Shown here: positions 8,007-16,927 of the stretch, piece after piece
How positions within the stretch are numbered: position 1 is the stretch's first letter
Layout: each line of letters opens with the position of its first letter
NCBI GenBank assembly: GCA_910578615.1
Contig: CAJTRI010000024.1
Span: forward strand, 1-25,529
From: an uncultured Duncaniella sp.
GTDB lineage: Bacteria > Bacteroidota > Bacteroidia > Bacteroidales > Muribaculaceae
Reading direction: 5' to 3'
Length of the DNA: 25,529 nt
Position numbers and translations under genes: made by a program
The notes under the pieces: model-generated
Told to the model about the DNA's origin: nothing
Seen by the model: the letters and a program-made list of their open reading frames with translations, nothing else
The model's database searches: none

Positions 8007-8487
8007 AACTCCCGTCATCCCACATTACAGGCCGCCCGGGAGCAGATTGTGCCACATCTATAAGTCTCTGGTTTGACGAACCTCTGAAAACAAGAGCCTT
8101 GTCTTTCAAAGCCTCTACAAACGGGCCGTCAACCAACACTTCCACATTTTCAAGCACAGCCCTCATGTAGACATCTGACATGACCCTATCGTAGAGAAAG
8201 CCGGTATAACACCATATCGTCTTTCCTGTTTCGGCTATCCTCTGTGCAAGACCGGCAAGCTCCTCAGACTGTAATAGTGGATCTCCGCCCGTGAATGTCA
8301 CGTCAAAGCCATTCTCCTCCACAATCGCAAAAATCTCATCTGCCGTCATTTCATTGCCCGAATCAACATTCCATGACTGAGGATTGTGACAGCCCGGACA
8401 TTGGTGGATACAACCTGCAAAATAGATGGCCGTACGAAGTCCCGGGCCGTCAACCGACGTCCCGGGAACAATATCAATTACCCTCAT
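7990..8487 (-). CDS. nrdG: anaerobic ribonucleoside-triphosphate reductase activating protein NrdG
   Basis: This radical SAM enzyme installs the glycyl radical on NrdD. The start at 8487 gives 165 aa, 7 bp after the nrdD stop; the longer frame to 8595 would run into nrdD and adds residues foreign to the family. The cluster motif is Cys26, Cys30 and Cys33 (CIHQCPGC, CX3CX2C), preceded by DIVPGTSVDGPGLRTAIYFAG (5-25). A TFTGGDPLLQ motif lies near 65-74 and supports SAM binding. It forms an operon with nrdD. The last 17 bp overlap the convergent PEtN-transferase gene, so no intergenic terminator fits between them. Confidence 0.95.
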   Translation of the reverse strand: MRVIDIVPGTSVDGPGLRTAIYFAGCIHQCPGCHNPQSWNVDSGNEMTADEIFAIVEENGFDVTFTGGDPLLQSEELAGLAQRIAETGKTIWCYTGFLYDRVMSDVYMRAVLENVEVLVDGPFVEALKDKALVFRGSSNQRLIDVAQSAPGRPVMWDDGSFTAIP

Positions 8488-8494
8488 CCTATCA

Positions 8495-10702
8495 TTATTT
8501 ATGAACCACGCGATCCTGCAATTCTGCAAGTTTGGCATTGTTCCAGCGGTCGGTGGTTCCGACAAGATAGCCTGTGATTCTCTGGATATTGTCAATATGG
8601 CGGCTATGGCACTTGGGACATTCCGTCAGCCCGTCTGTGGCATCCTCATATCCGCAATTCATACATCTGTTGCGATTATGGTTGACAGATCCGTAACCTA
8701 TATTATAGCGATCCATCAAGTCAACGATATCACTTATAGCCTTGGGATTGTGGGTTGCATCACCATCTATTTCCACATAGAATATATGACCGCCACCAGT
8801 CAGTTCGTGATAAGGAGCCTCTATCTTGGCCTTATGCACAGGCGAACACTTGTAGTAGACGGGTACATGGTTGGAATTTGTGTAATAGATCTTGTCAGTC
8901 ACACCCGGGATTACGCCAAAAGAACGGAGGTCACGAGATGTGAATTTACCCGAAAGTCCTTCGGCAGGAGTTGCCAGAACCGAATAGTTATGATGATACT
9001 GCTCGCTGAAATCATTTACCCTCGACCTCATGTGAGAGACTATCCGCAATCCGAGTTTCTGGGCCTCCTCACTCTCGCCATGGTGCTTGCCGGTAAGGGC
9101 TATGAGACATTCGGCGAGACCTATAAACCCTATTCCAAGAGTGCCTTGGTTAATAACAGATTCTATTGTATCATTAGGAGCAAGATTCTCGGCACCGTTC
9201 CACAAGCGTGACATAAGAAGAGGGAACTGCTTTGCCATAGCGGTCTTCTGGAACTCAAATCTCTCGTTGAGCTGGCGTGCTGTGATATCAAGCACATGGT
9301 CAAGTTTGGAAAAGAACTTGTGGATACGTTCCTCCTCATCCTTTATGTTCATGCACTCAATCGCTATACGCACTATATTGATGGTGGTGAAACTGAGATT
9401 TCCACGCCCGATAGATGTCTTGTCACCGAAACGGTTCTCAAACACACGGGTGCGGCATCCCATGGTGGCAACTTCATACTTATATCTCTCGGGGTCATCA
9501 GCACGCCATTTCTCGTGATGATTGAACGAGGCATCAAGATTAAGGAAATTAGGAAAGAAACGGCGCGCCGTCACCTTGCAGGCGAGCTGGTACAGGTCAT
9601 AGTTGGGATCTTCGGGAAGATAGCTCACTCCACGCTTCTTCTTCCATATCTGTATCGGGAAAATAGCGGTTGCCCCGTTCCCTACACCCTCATAAGTCGT
9701 GTGGAGGAGTTCACGGATTATACAACGTCCCTCCGCAGAAGTATCAGTGCCATAGTTTATAGAACTGAAAACCACTTGGTTGCCACCACGAGAGTGGATG
9801 GTATTCATATTATGTATGAACGCCTCCATCGACTGGTGCACACGTGAGACAGTCTGGTTCACCGCATGTTGCATATAGCGTTCCTCACCCTGCAACCCGT
9901 CAAGAGACTTATGGTTATAATCCTTTATCTCCACATTGTAAAGATGCGAGAGATCACATCCGCTCAGACGTTCGAGACACTTTATCTCCTCTATGAAAGA
10001 ATATCTCACAAACGGCGCCAGATAAAAATCAAATGCCGGAATGGCCTGTCCGCCATGCATCTCGTTCTGGGCTGTCTCCAATGAGATGCATCCTATTATA
10101 CTCGCGGTCTCTATACGTTTTGCCGGACGCGACTCGCCATGGCCGGCCACGAAACCATGTTTGAGAATGCGGTCAAGCGGATGCTGTACACATGTCAGAC
10201 TCTTGGTGGGGTAATAATCCTTGTCATGGATGTGGATATATCCAGCGTTTACAGCCTCACGTGTCTCCGACGATAACAGATAGTCATCAACAAAAGGCTT
10301 TGTGGTCTCGCTGGCAAACTTCATCATCATACCGGCAGGAGAATCGGTATTCATATTGGCATTCTCACGCGTGATGTCATTGCTCTTGGCCTCTATGATT
10401 TCCAAGAACATATCACGGGTCTTGGCGCGACGTGCTATCGATCGCTGGTCACGATAGGCGATGTAACGTTTGGCAACCTCCTTGCGAGGAGAATTCATCA
10501 GTTCAAGCTCCACGCGATCCTGTATCTCCTCAACCGACATCTGCTCGTCGCCCGACATGGATATAATGTCGACTATGCGTGCTATAAGCGCCTCATCCTC
10601 TCCCCCTTCGGTGGTGAGCATGGCTTTACGTATCGCAGCCTTGATTTTTTCTTCGTTATAGCCTACCACGCGGCCATCGCGCTTTAACACGGTATGTATC
10701 AT
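8495..10702 (-). CDS. nrdD: anaerobic ribonucleoside-triphosphate reductase NrdD (class III)
   Basis: NrdD reduces ribonucleoside triphosphates to deoxy forms without oxygen, using a glycyl radical made by NrdG. The 735 aa protein begins with an ATP-cone allosteric domain (about 1-95), from VLKRDGRVVGYNEEKIKAAI to YIAYRDQR. The catalytic barrel follows, with THSRGGNQVVFSSINYG-like and NLDASFNHHEKW segments. Near the C-terminus a zinc site has Cys680, Cys683, Cys695 and Cys698. The radical loop is RITGYLVG with Gly711 the likely radical residue. The N-terminal ATP cone implies dATP/ATP activity control. A Bacteroidetes-type promoter lies about 100 bp upstream, and nrdG follows after 7 bp. No NrdR gene or clear NrdR box was seen. 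Confidence 0.97.
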   Translation of the reverse strand: MIHTVLKRDGRVVGYNEEKIKAAIRKAMLTTEGGEDEALIARIVDIISMSGDEQMSVEEIQDRVELELMNSPRKEVAKRYIAYRDQRSIARRAKTRDMFLEIIEAKSNDITRENANMNTDSPAGMMMKFASETTKPFVDDYLLSSETREAVNAGYIHIHDKDYYPTKSLTCVQHPLDRILKHGFVAGHGESRPAKRIETASIIGCISLETAQNEMHGGQAIPAFDFYLAPFVRYSFIEEIKCLERLSGCDLSHLYNVEIKDYNHKSLDGLQGEERYMQHAVNQTVSRVHQSMEAFIHNMNTIHSRGGNQVVFSSINYGTDTSAEGRCIIRELLHTTYEGVGNGATAIFPIQIWKKKRGVSYLPEDPNYDLYQLACKVTARRFFPNFLNLDASFNHHEKWRADDPERYKYEVATMGCRTRVFENRFGDKTSIGRGNLSFTTINIVRIAIECMNIKDEEERIHKFFSKLDHVLDITARQLNERFEFQKTAMAKQFPLLMSRLWNGAENLAPNDTIESVINQGTLGIGFIGLAECLIALTGKHHGESEEAQKLGLRIVSHMRSRVNDFSEQYHHNYSVLATPAEGLSGKFTSRDLRSFGVIPGVTDKIYYTNSNHVPVYYKCSPVHKAKIEAPYHELTGGGHIFYVEIDGDATHNPKAISDIVDLMDRYNIGYGSVNHNRNRCMNCGYEDATDGLTECPKCHSRHIDNIQRITGYLVGTTDRWNNAKLAELQDRVVHK

Positions 10703-10804
10703 CTTTTCTTGTCGAGGAGGGTTAAATTATTTGATGCATTGGAAAAATATCTCTGTCCAAAGCCCATCAGACTCGTCAGAATCTAAGGTCGGATTTTGAT
10801 ACCG

Positions 10805-10836
10805 CAAAGTTAAGTAGAGAAGCGTTAAATAACAAG
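10805..10836 (-). promoter_or_regulatory. Bacteroidetes-type promoter for nrdDG
   Basis: On the minus strand TAACTTTG (10805-10812) matches TAnnTTTG exactly. A TTG (10833-10835) lies 20 bp upstream as a -33 element. The transcript leader would be about 95 nt before the nrdD ATG at 10702. Confidence 0.55.
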
Positions 10837-11122
10837 CAAATTATTGTTAAAACCGCATCTTGGATTTTCATTTTGGAAAACTTTGACGCGACATAAAAAC
10901 TCGAAAATACTAATTATCAAATATTTAACATTTGGTTTTGGACAACTTCATGCACATTTATAAATTTTTACTTCAAAAAATAGCATATTTTCAACAAATA
11001 TATTCGGTATATTTTTTTCTTATAAACGCAAACAATACGACAACAAAAAACGTGATCTAAAACTATTCCCGTATCTCATCGGAGAGAATATATGCTTTGC
11101 TAAATTTCATATCCCAAATTAA

Positions 11123-11173
11123 ACACTCAATGCATTGGTTATGAAATCAGTGAATAACCAATGCATTGAGTGT
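11123..11173. repeat. perfect 20-bp inverted repeat, possible terminator or operator
   Basis: The arms 11123-11142 and 11154-11173 are perfect reverse complements around an 11-nt loop. Each arm contains the self-complementary 10-mer CAATGCATTG, so two direct palindromes exist as well as the large hairpin. On the minus strand the stem is followed by TTTAATTT, so it could terminate pectate lyase transcription, whose stop lies about 100 bp upstream. The stem is AT-rich, which is unusual for an intrinsic terminator. Confidence 0.7.
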
Positions 11174-11202
11174 CATTGCAGTCTATTGTCTATTAATAAC
11201 AA

Positions 11203-11222
11203 GCCCTCCATTCCATAGGGGC
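11203..11222 (-). terminator. possible weak terminator hairpin after the pectate lyase gene
   Basis: On the minus strand a GCCC...GGGC stem, with a C bulge if extended, encloses a loop of about 10 nt and is followed by TTGTTATT. It lies about 50 bp past the pectate lyase stop. The stem is short and the T tract is broken, so the call is weak. Confidence 0.3.
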
Positions 11223-11273
11223 AGTTTTAGACAATCCGTCAATTTTGGTAACCTTAATCGGTCTATTGAAATA

Positions 11274-13517
11274 CTATCTTACAACAAACTTCTTACCGTC
11301 ACGGATATATATCCCAGGTGCGAGAGGTTCGTTGACCTCGACACCCATTATGTTGTAGATTCTGCCATTGCCTGAAACACCGGGCATATCAATCACGATG
11401 TCTTCAACAGCCGAGGATTCAGCCGAATGGAGCGTGATGACAAGTACAACCTGGTCACCCTGAGGTGTGAAGGTAATTGAACCTGATGCCGGTGTGGCAA
11501 ATTCTATATCGTGGCTGACAGTAACATTGGAACCGTCTTTTTTGGGCGGGAACACATATTGACTACCGTCAATACCATTGATTTCGGAGAAGCTCGCATC
11601 CTCACGGTCATAGTTGTTGTAGCCTTCCATAGTGATGGAACTTACACTTACACCTTCCGGGAGACTGATGGTGTATTGCACACCCTTGGAATATTTGATC
11701 CGGCTTTCCTTGCCGGTACTGTAACCCTTGCCGGCCTCATTTGTGACAGTGATATTTCCGTCAAACTTCCATTCTCTGCTGTCACCGCTGTCATAAGTAT
11801 CAGCGGAAATCAAGAAATCAGTCCCGACAGGATCCCCTGTACCCGGAAGATCGACTCCGGGATCGGAATATTCGAGATTGCCGGTCAGAAGTTTTCCATC
11901 CTTATTGCCCTCATCCATTATGTGGGCCACGAGCGAGTTCATATAGATTTCAAGGTTGGTATAACCGTCGACGAGTGCTTTACCGTCCGAAGCATCCTCC
12001 GGGTTCAGGCCATGGGCCTTCTCCCACTCATCAGGGATACCGTCACCGTCACTGTCGACAAGGGCATCAGCGGATTTCAACTCCGGCCAACCCTTTGTGC
12101 CTGACGGGAGCACGACTTGATCCTGATTGTCAATGATGCCGTTGGATGTAAAAGATGCCGTACCGTTTTTGACATCCTTTGTCACAACCTGGTCATACTC
12201 ATCACGATGTAGCGATGCACCGGCATATGCCAGTACTTTCTCAAAGGCCTTCTCGGCAGAGTGGGTAGTGGTGTATACGAAGTCAAGAGGCGTGTCAATC
12301 TTCATATCCTCCTTTACCTGATCATTGAAGGTCATGTCACACTTCGAGTTGTCTATCTGTGAATACATCCCGGTAGTCCAGTTATCTGCGGTGACTTTAG
12401 AGTCAGACGGGTTAACGTTGCCTTTCACATAGAATGTGCCCCATTTATGAAGCATGGACTTCCAGTCATTCCATGTCACACGCACAGCCTTGCCGTCATA
12501 TTCTATAGTGCCGGCCTCCATATTTATAGGATAGCTGACATTATTTATAATCACGACATTCTGGCCATCGGCGCGCCCTCCGCTGATATTCTTGTCTGTA
12601 TAGGACGTACCTGCGACTCTGTTGATATCGGTAATGGTCGTCTTCTTGTCAAGACAATAGTCAACCGTGCGGATTCCGACTCCGGCAATGCGAGATTTGC
12701 GACTGTTGCTCTGTTTTCCGGGCTTGTAATAGTTGTTGACTATATTGACATTCATGCCCTCGCCGCCGTAACATCCGTTGGTGCCGTAGTTGTACATCAC
12801 ATTGTTACGCAAATCCATGCGTTCGTCCCTCTGTGTGCCGGGACGCGGGCCGAGACGTGGCGTGCGCGAACTGTGATTGGCTATCAGATTGTGGTGATAG
12901 CTCGCACCGCTGCCACCCCAGTTTCCGCCATATCCGTGCGCACCCTTGGAATGGCCTGAATTACGTAGTGAATGGGAAGCGATACACCATTGCACGGTCG
13001 TATTGCGGCTGCCATAGACCGACAGACATTCGTCAATGCTCCAACTCACAGAACAGTGGTCTATTATGATATTGGATGCATCCATTCCGCCAAGTCCGTC
13101 CCCTTCGTGATGGGCCACCTCGCGGTTGCCGAGACGGAAACGCATGAAACGTATGATGACATTCGAGGCCGATATAGTGAACGGATAGTCAGCGATACAT
13201 ATACCGTCACCCGGCGCTGTCTGACCAGCGATTGTCACATTTCCATTGCGAAGGCGCAGTTCCGATTTAAGAAATATCGTCCCTGAGACATCAAAGACGA
13301 TGGTTCGGACGCCTTTCTGGTTGACAGCATAACGGAACGAACCGGGATTGCTGTTGTCTTCAAGTGTCGTGACATGATATACGTCACCACCACGGCCGCC
13401 GGTAGTCATACGGCCATAACCTTCGGCTCCCGGGAAAGCCTCGCGCTGCGCCCATGCCCCTGCCGGCAGGAGCATGAACAACAGTGCAAACATGGTTGCC
13501 AATGTTGATTTTTTCAT
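11274..13517 (-). CDS. secreted pectate lyase, polysaccharide lyase family 1-like, with type IX-style C-terminal tail
   Basis: The start ATG at 13517 gives 747 aa and a clean signal peptide (MKKSTLATMFALLFMLLPAG..., cleavage near AWA/Q at 23); an ATG 7 codons upstream is less suitable. The mature N-terminus EAFPGAEGYGRMTTGGRGG is characteristic of PL1 pectate lyases. A right-handed beta-helix follows (about 45-330), with IDHCSVSWSIDE and the conserved SSRTPRLGPRPG region (Arg218, Arg221) near the active site. A calcium-binding-type DSDGDGIPDEWEKAHGLNP motif lies at 488-506. A beta-sandwich-like region covers about 565-705, and the last 30 residues (GRIYNIMGVEV...GIYIRDGKKFVVR) resemble type IX secretion sorting tails. 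It would cleave homogalacturonan by beta-elimination outside the cytoplasm. It follows pyrF by 38 bp, with no SusC/SusD neighbours. Confidence 0.85.
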   Translation of the reverse strand: MKKSTLATMFALLFMLLPAGAWAQREAFPGAEGYGRMTTGGRGGDVYHVTTLEDNSNPGSFRYAVNQKGVRTIVFDVSGTIFLKSELRLRNGNVTIAGQTAPGDGICIADYPFTISASNVIIRFMRFRLGNREVAHHEGDGLGGMDASNIIIDHCSVSWSIDECLSVYGSRNTTVQWCIASHSLRNSGHSKGAHGYGGNWGGSGASYHHNLIANHSSRTPRLGPRPGTQRDERMDLRNNVMYNYGTNGCYGGEGMNVNIVNNYYKPGKQSNSRKSRIAGVGIRTVDYCLDKKTTITDINRVAGTSYTDKNISGGRADGQNVVIINNVSYPINMEAGTIEYDGKAVRVTWNDWKSMLHKWGTFYVKGNVNPSDSKVTADNWTTGMYSQIDNSKCDMTFNDQVKEDMKIDTPLDFVYTTTHSAEKAFEKVLAYAGASLHRDEYDQVVTKDVKNGTASFTSNGIIDNQDQVVLPSGTKGWPELKSADALVDSDGDGIPDEWEKAHGLNPEDASDGKALVDGYTNLEIYMNSLVAHIMDEGNKDGKLLTGNLEYSDPGVDLPGTGDPVGTDFLISADTYDSGDSREWKFDGNITVTNEAGKGYSTGKESRIKYSKGVQYTISLPEGVSVSSITMEGYNNYDREDASFSEINGIDGSQYVFPPKKDGSNVTVSHDIEFATPASGSITFTPQGDQVVLVITLHSAESSAVEDIVIDMPGVSGNGRIYNIMGVEVNEPLAPGIYIRDGKKFVVR

Positions 13518-13555
13518 GATATTATAGATATTAAACAAGGTCTTTCAAGATATTC

Positions 13556-14386
13556 TTAGATGACCCCGTGGGCAGAAAGAAGTATCGTCATATGGTCACG
13601 CAGTTTGCGAGCCTCTGCGGCAGCCACATCGGCAAAATCCTCACCCTGCGACGCATATATTATGCCTCGCGAGGAGTTGACGAGCAGACCACAATCTGAA
13701 TTCATGCCCCAACGGGCCACATCTTCGAGACTACCTCCCTGAGCGCCTACACCTGGAACAAGCAGGAAGTTGTCAGGAGCGACACGGCGGACTTCAGAGA
13801 ACATAGCACCCTGTGTAGCACCGACTACGAACATGAGATTCTCCGTACTTCCCCACTTGCGTGCCGTTTCAAGCACATGTTCGAAGAGGCGGGTGCCGGT
13901 CATATCGGTAAGGAACTGGAAGTCACGGCTGCCCGGATTGGATGTAAGAGCAAGCAGGATTACCCATTTGCCATCATAATCCATAAAAGGCTTCACACTG
14001 TCAAAACCCATGTAGGGAGCCACTGTGAGAGCGTCCACGTCCATGTTTTCAAAAAAAGCACGGGCATAGAGTGAGGAGGTATTACCTATGTCTCCACGTT
14101 TTGCATCGGCTATGACGAGCTGGTCGGGATAATTGTCCCTGATGTAGCGGACGGTTCGGTCAAGAGCCTTCCATCCCTCAACCCCAAGGCTTTCATAGAA
14201 AGCTGTATTGGGCTTGTAGGCCACACAATATGGGGCGGTAGCGTCAATTATAGCCTTGTTGAATTCGAAGACAGGGTCTTCGGCATCACGGAGACAGGCG
14301 GGAATTTTCTTAATGTCGGTGTCAAGACCTACGCATAGGAACGAACCTTTGGCGCAGATATTGTCAATAAGCTGTTGGCGTGTCAT
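13556..14386 (-). CDS. pyrF: orotidine 5'-phosphate decarboxylase (type 2)
   Basis: PyrF converts OMP to UMP, the last step of de novo pyrimidine synthesis. The 276 aa length and the pattern FLCVGLDTDIKKIP (16-29) fit the longer type 2 family rather than the short E. coli form. The catalytic motif DAKRGDIGNTS spans 94-104 with Lys96. A phosphate-binding GVGAQGG motif occurs near 213-219 and a LVNSSRGIIYAS segment near 235-246. It lies 48 bp after prfA on the same strand; no promoter motif is visible in the gap, so co-transcription with prfA is likely. No other pyr genes are in the window. Confidence 0.95.
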   Translation of the reverse strand: MTRQQLIDNICAKGSFLCVGLDTDIKKIPACLRDAEDPVFEFNKAIIDATAPYCVAYKPNTAFYESLGVEGWKALDRTVRYIRDNYPDQLVIADAKRGDIGNTSSLYARAFFENMDVDALTVAPYMGFDSVKPFMDYDGKWVILLALTSNPGSRDFQFLTDMTGTRLFEHVLETARKWGSTENLMFVVGATQGAMFSEVRRVAPDNFLLVPGVGAQGGSLEDVARWGMNSDCGLLVNSSRGIIYASQGEDFADVAAAEARKLRDHMTILLSAHGVI

Positions 14387-14434
14387 GATATATTGTAAAT
14401 TATCTTAACTCTATTATTATGAAATTATGGATGG

Positions 14435-15544
14435 TCATAGTTCCGCAGCTTTAAGCTTCTCGGCATTCTCGGCTATGGTGAGCTGGTCTATCACATCCTG
14501 AATGTCACCATCCATAAATGCTTGAAGATTGTAGATGGTGTAATTTATACGGTGGTCTGTGATCCTGCCTTGCGGATAGTTGTAAGTACGGATCTTGGCC
14601 GAACGGTCGCCTGTTGAGACCATGGTCTTTCGGCGAGAGGCAATATCGTCGATGTACTTCTGATGCTCCTTGTCATATATAAACGTGCGCAGACGACTGA
14701 GGGCGCGTTCCTTGTTTTTGGGCTGGTCTCGCGTCTCCGTACACTCTATAAGTATCTCTTCGGTCTCGCCGGTATTTGGGTTGCGCCACATGTAGCGCAG
14801 ACGAACCCCCGACTCCACCTTGTTGACGTTCTGACCGCCGGCCCCTCCTGAACGGAATGTATCCCACTTGATCTCGCCCTCGTTGATTTCCACATCAAAG
14901 GCCTCGGCCTCTGGAAGCACCGCCACAGTAGCGGCAGAGGTATGTACACGGCCCTGTGTCTCGGTTGCCGGGACACGCTGGACACGATGGACACCGCTCT
15001 CATATTTGAGAGTACCATAGACATTCTCGCCACTCACGCTGACCACTATCTCCTTGTATCCGCCGGCAGCCCCTTCGCTGAAACTTGTTATAGCGACGTT
15101 CCAGCCCTTTGACTCGCAATATTTGGAGTACATCTTGAAAAGGTCACCGGCAAATATAGCCGCCTCGTCTCCGCCCGTTCCTCCACGGATTTCAAGCACA
15201 ACGTTCTTGCCGTCTTCCGGGTCGGCAGGCACAAGGAGAAGTTTGATTTCCTCTTCAAGGGCCGGAATGGCATCCGTTGCTTCGTCAAGTTCCTCCTTGG
15301 CCATCTGGCGTAGCTCCGGGTCGTTCTCTGAACCCAACACCTCCTTGGCTTCCTCTATATTGTCAAGCAAGGTGCGGTAGCGGCGCGTGACTGCCGTGAG
15401 TTTCTCAAGATCCTTGTATTCCTTTGTCAGTTTGACATAGCGCTTCATGTCGGCTATTACCGAAGGGTCGGTGATGAGGGTCGAAACCTCCTCAAAACGT
15501 GCTTCTATGCCGTCAAGGCGAGCCAGAAGTGAATTGTCTGCCAT
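14435..15544 (-). CDS. prfA: peptide chain release factor 1
   Basis: RF1 recognises UAA and UAG stop codons in the ribosomal A site and triggers peptide release. The 369 aa length is typical. The N-terminal helical domain covers about 1-110. The stop-codon recognition PxT motif is Pro192-Ala193-Thr194 in RVPATETQGRVHTS. The GGQ motif at 236-238 lies within RSGGAGGQNVNKVES, and Gln238 should be the residue methylated by PrmC, encoded at 3161-4009. The C-terminal helix region ends KLKAAEL. The ATG at 15544 gives the usual N-terminus. A -7 element lies 27 bp upstream, so it may be transcribed separately from thrC. Confidence 0.97.
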   Translation of the reverse strand: MADNSLLARLDGIEARFEEVSTLITDPSVIADMKRYVKLTKEYKDLEKLTAVTRRYRTLLDNIEEAKEVLGSENDPELRQMAKEELDEATDAIPALEEEIKLLLVPADPEDGKNVVLEIRGGTGGDEAAIFAGDLFKMYSKYCESKGWNVAITSFSEGAAGGYKEIVVSVSGENVYGTLKYESGVHRVQRVPATETQGRVHTSAATVAVLPEAEAFDVEINEGEIKWDTFRSGGAGGQNVNKVESGVRLRYMWRNPNTGETEEILIECTETRDQPKNKERALSRLRTFIYDKEHQKYIDDIASRRKTMVSTGDRSAKIRTYNYPQGRITDHRINYTIYNLQAFMDGDIQDVIDQLTIAENAEKLKAAEL

Positions 15545-15570
15545 TGCGATATTATTCAGAAATATTTTTG

Positions 15571-15578
15571 CAAAGGTA
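15571..15578 (-). promoter_or_regulatory. candidate -7 element for prfA
   Basis: On the minus strand TACCTTTG matches TAnnTTTG, 26 bp before the prfA ATG in the 68-bp gap after thrC. No good -33 TTTG is found at the usual spacing, so support is limited. Confidence 0.35.
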
Positions 15579-15612
15579 ACAATTTTTTCTGAAACTTCCT
15601 ATTTCATGCGGG

Positions 15613-16920
15613 TCATACAAGAGTCAACAGATAGTCTTTGAAGTCCGTCTGGTCATTCGTCATAGAAACCGATTGCTTCACACCCTTCATAAAAGCGGAC
15701 AGCCGCTCGGGAACAGCGATTTCTGTATCGAGAATGGTATTGACAGTGTCGCGGAACTTTGCTGGATGGGCTGTTTCGAGGAATACCCCGACCTCACCCG
15801 GGCGTAATTGCTCTCTAAGCGCCTTATAAGCACACGCGCCATGAGGGTCAAGCACATACCCAGTGCGCCGATAGCAGTCACGCATCGTATCGGCTATCTG
15901 ACTATCATCATATGCAGCGCCTGAAATCATCCCCGAGATCTCGGAATGGCTGCCTCCGTACAGATCAAGTATACGAGCGAAATTGCTGGGGTCGCCCACA
16001 TCCATCGCATTGGCGATGGTCGCAACACTCTGACGTGGCGCATAGACACCGGAACGCAGATACCCAAGGAATATGTCATTGGCGTTATTGGCGGCTATGA
16101 AACGTTTGACCGGCAGTCCCATTCGGTGTGCGACAAGACCGGCCGTAAGGTTGCCGAAATTGCCACTGGGCACACACACTACCATCTCCTCATCTCTCCC
16201 CTGTTCTTTCAGACGGGCATAGGCGTTGAAGTAATAAAACGACTGTGGAAGGAAACGCGCCACATTTATAGAGTTGGCAGAGGTAAGCAGAAGTTTCCCT
16301 GTCAGCTCGGAATCCATGAAGGCTCCTTTTACAAGGCGCTGACAGTCATCAAACGAACCGTCAACCTCCAAGGCAGTTATATTGTGACCGAGTGTGGCAA
16401 ACTGGCATTCCTGAATAGGGCTTACCTTGCCTTTCGGGTATAGGACATGCACACATACGCCCTCAACTCCGAGAAAGCCGTTGGCAACAGCCGAGCCCGT
16501 ATCTCCGCTCGTGGCTACGAGCACATGGACTGTGCGATGATCAGAACCTCGGCTTATGAAGTAGCGCGACAGGCGCGCCATAAATCTCGCACCGACATCC
16601 TTGAACGCAAGTGTGGGGCCATGAAACAGTTCAAGGCTGTAAATATCATCCTCCACCCTGACAACAGGTACAGGAAACGAAAGCGTGTCTTTAACAATTA
16701 CGTCAAGCTCCTCCGGCTCAATATCATCGGCAAAGAACGACCGCGCCACACTCATCGCTATTTCATGGAAAGACATACGGTCAATACCATCAAAAAAACC
16801 GGCCGGAAGCCGCTCGATACGCTCTGGCATGAACAATCCACGGTCAGAAGCAAGACCTTTGACAACGGCCTCTGAAAGAGAGGCCTCAGGAACAGAATGA
16901 TTGGTGCTATAATATTTCAT
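15613..16920 (-). CDS. thrC: threonine synthase
   Basis: ThrC is a PLP enzyme that turns O-phosphohomoserine into threonine. The 435 aa protein has the family N-terminus MKYYSTNHSVPEASLSEAVVKGL. The PLP lysine is Lys107 in GPTLAFKDVGARF, preceded by SLELFHGPT. The substrate loop VATSGDTGSAVA is near 134-145, and the PLP phosphate loop region VPSGNFGNLTAG is near 251-262. It resembles the longer bacterial threonine synthases (about 430 aa). It starts 7 bp after the proposed homoserine kinase gene and is last in a thrA-kinase-thrC operon. No terminator is evident before prfA. Confidence 0.96.
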   Translation of the reverse strand: MKYYSTNHSVPEASLSEAVVKGLASDRGLFMPERIERLPAGFFDGIDRMSFHEIAMSVARSFFADDIEPEELDVIVKDTLSFPVPVVRVEDDIYSLELFHGPTLAFKDVGARFMARLSRYFISRGSDHRTVHVLVATSGDTGSAVANGFLGVEGVCVHVLYPKGKVSPIQECQFATLGHNITALEVDGSFDDCQRLVKGAFMDSELTGKLLLTSANSINVARFLPQSFYYFNAYARLKEQGRDEEMVVCVPSGNFGNLTAGLVAHRMGLPVKRFIAANNANDIFLGYLRSGVYAPRQSVATIANAMDVGDPSNFARILDLYGGSHSEISGMISGAAYDDSQIADTMRDCYRRTGYVLDPHGACAYKALREQLRPGEVGVFLETAHPAKFRDTVNTILDTEIAVPERLSAFMKGVKQSVSMTNDQTDFKDYLLTLV

Positions 16921-16927
16921 AGATTAG

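Larger units (their letters stand above)
10703..11273. other. AT-rich gene-free stretch between nrdD and the pectate lyase gene
   Basis: This 571-bp stretch holds the nrdD leader and promoter (10703-10836), an AT-rich segment (10840-11120) where I see no gene or recognisable RNA, the perfect inverted repeat at 11123-11173, and a short GC-rich hairpin at 11203-11222 near the pectate lyase stop. The base composition is much richer in A and T than the genes on both sides. Confidence 0.6.

Noticed and set aside
8488..8595. Upstream extension of nrdG
   Set aside because: It lies within nrdD, and the Met at 8487 gives the standard NrdG N-terminus with Cys26/30/33.
8426..9211. Long plus-strand frame of 261 codons opposite nrdG/nrdD
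   Set aside because: It is the antisense shadow of nrdD, which has clear catalytic and zinc motifs on the minus strand.
10950..11060. Small open frame of 36 codons (plus strand) in the AT-rich stretch
   Set aside because: It is rich in Phe, Ile and Asn as expected from AT-rich DNA, has no promoter match and no family resemblance.
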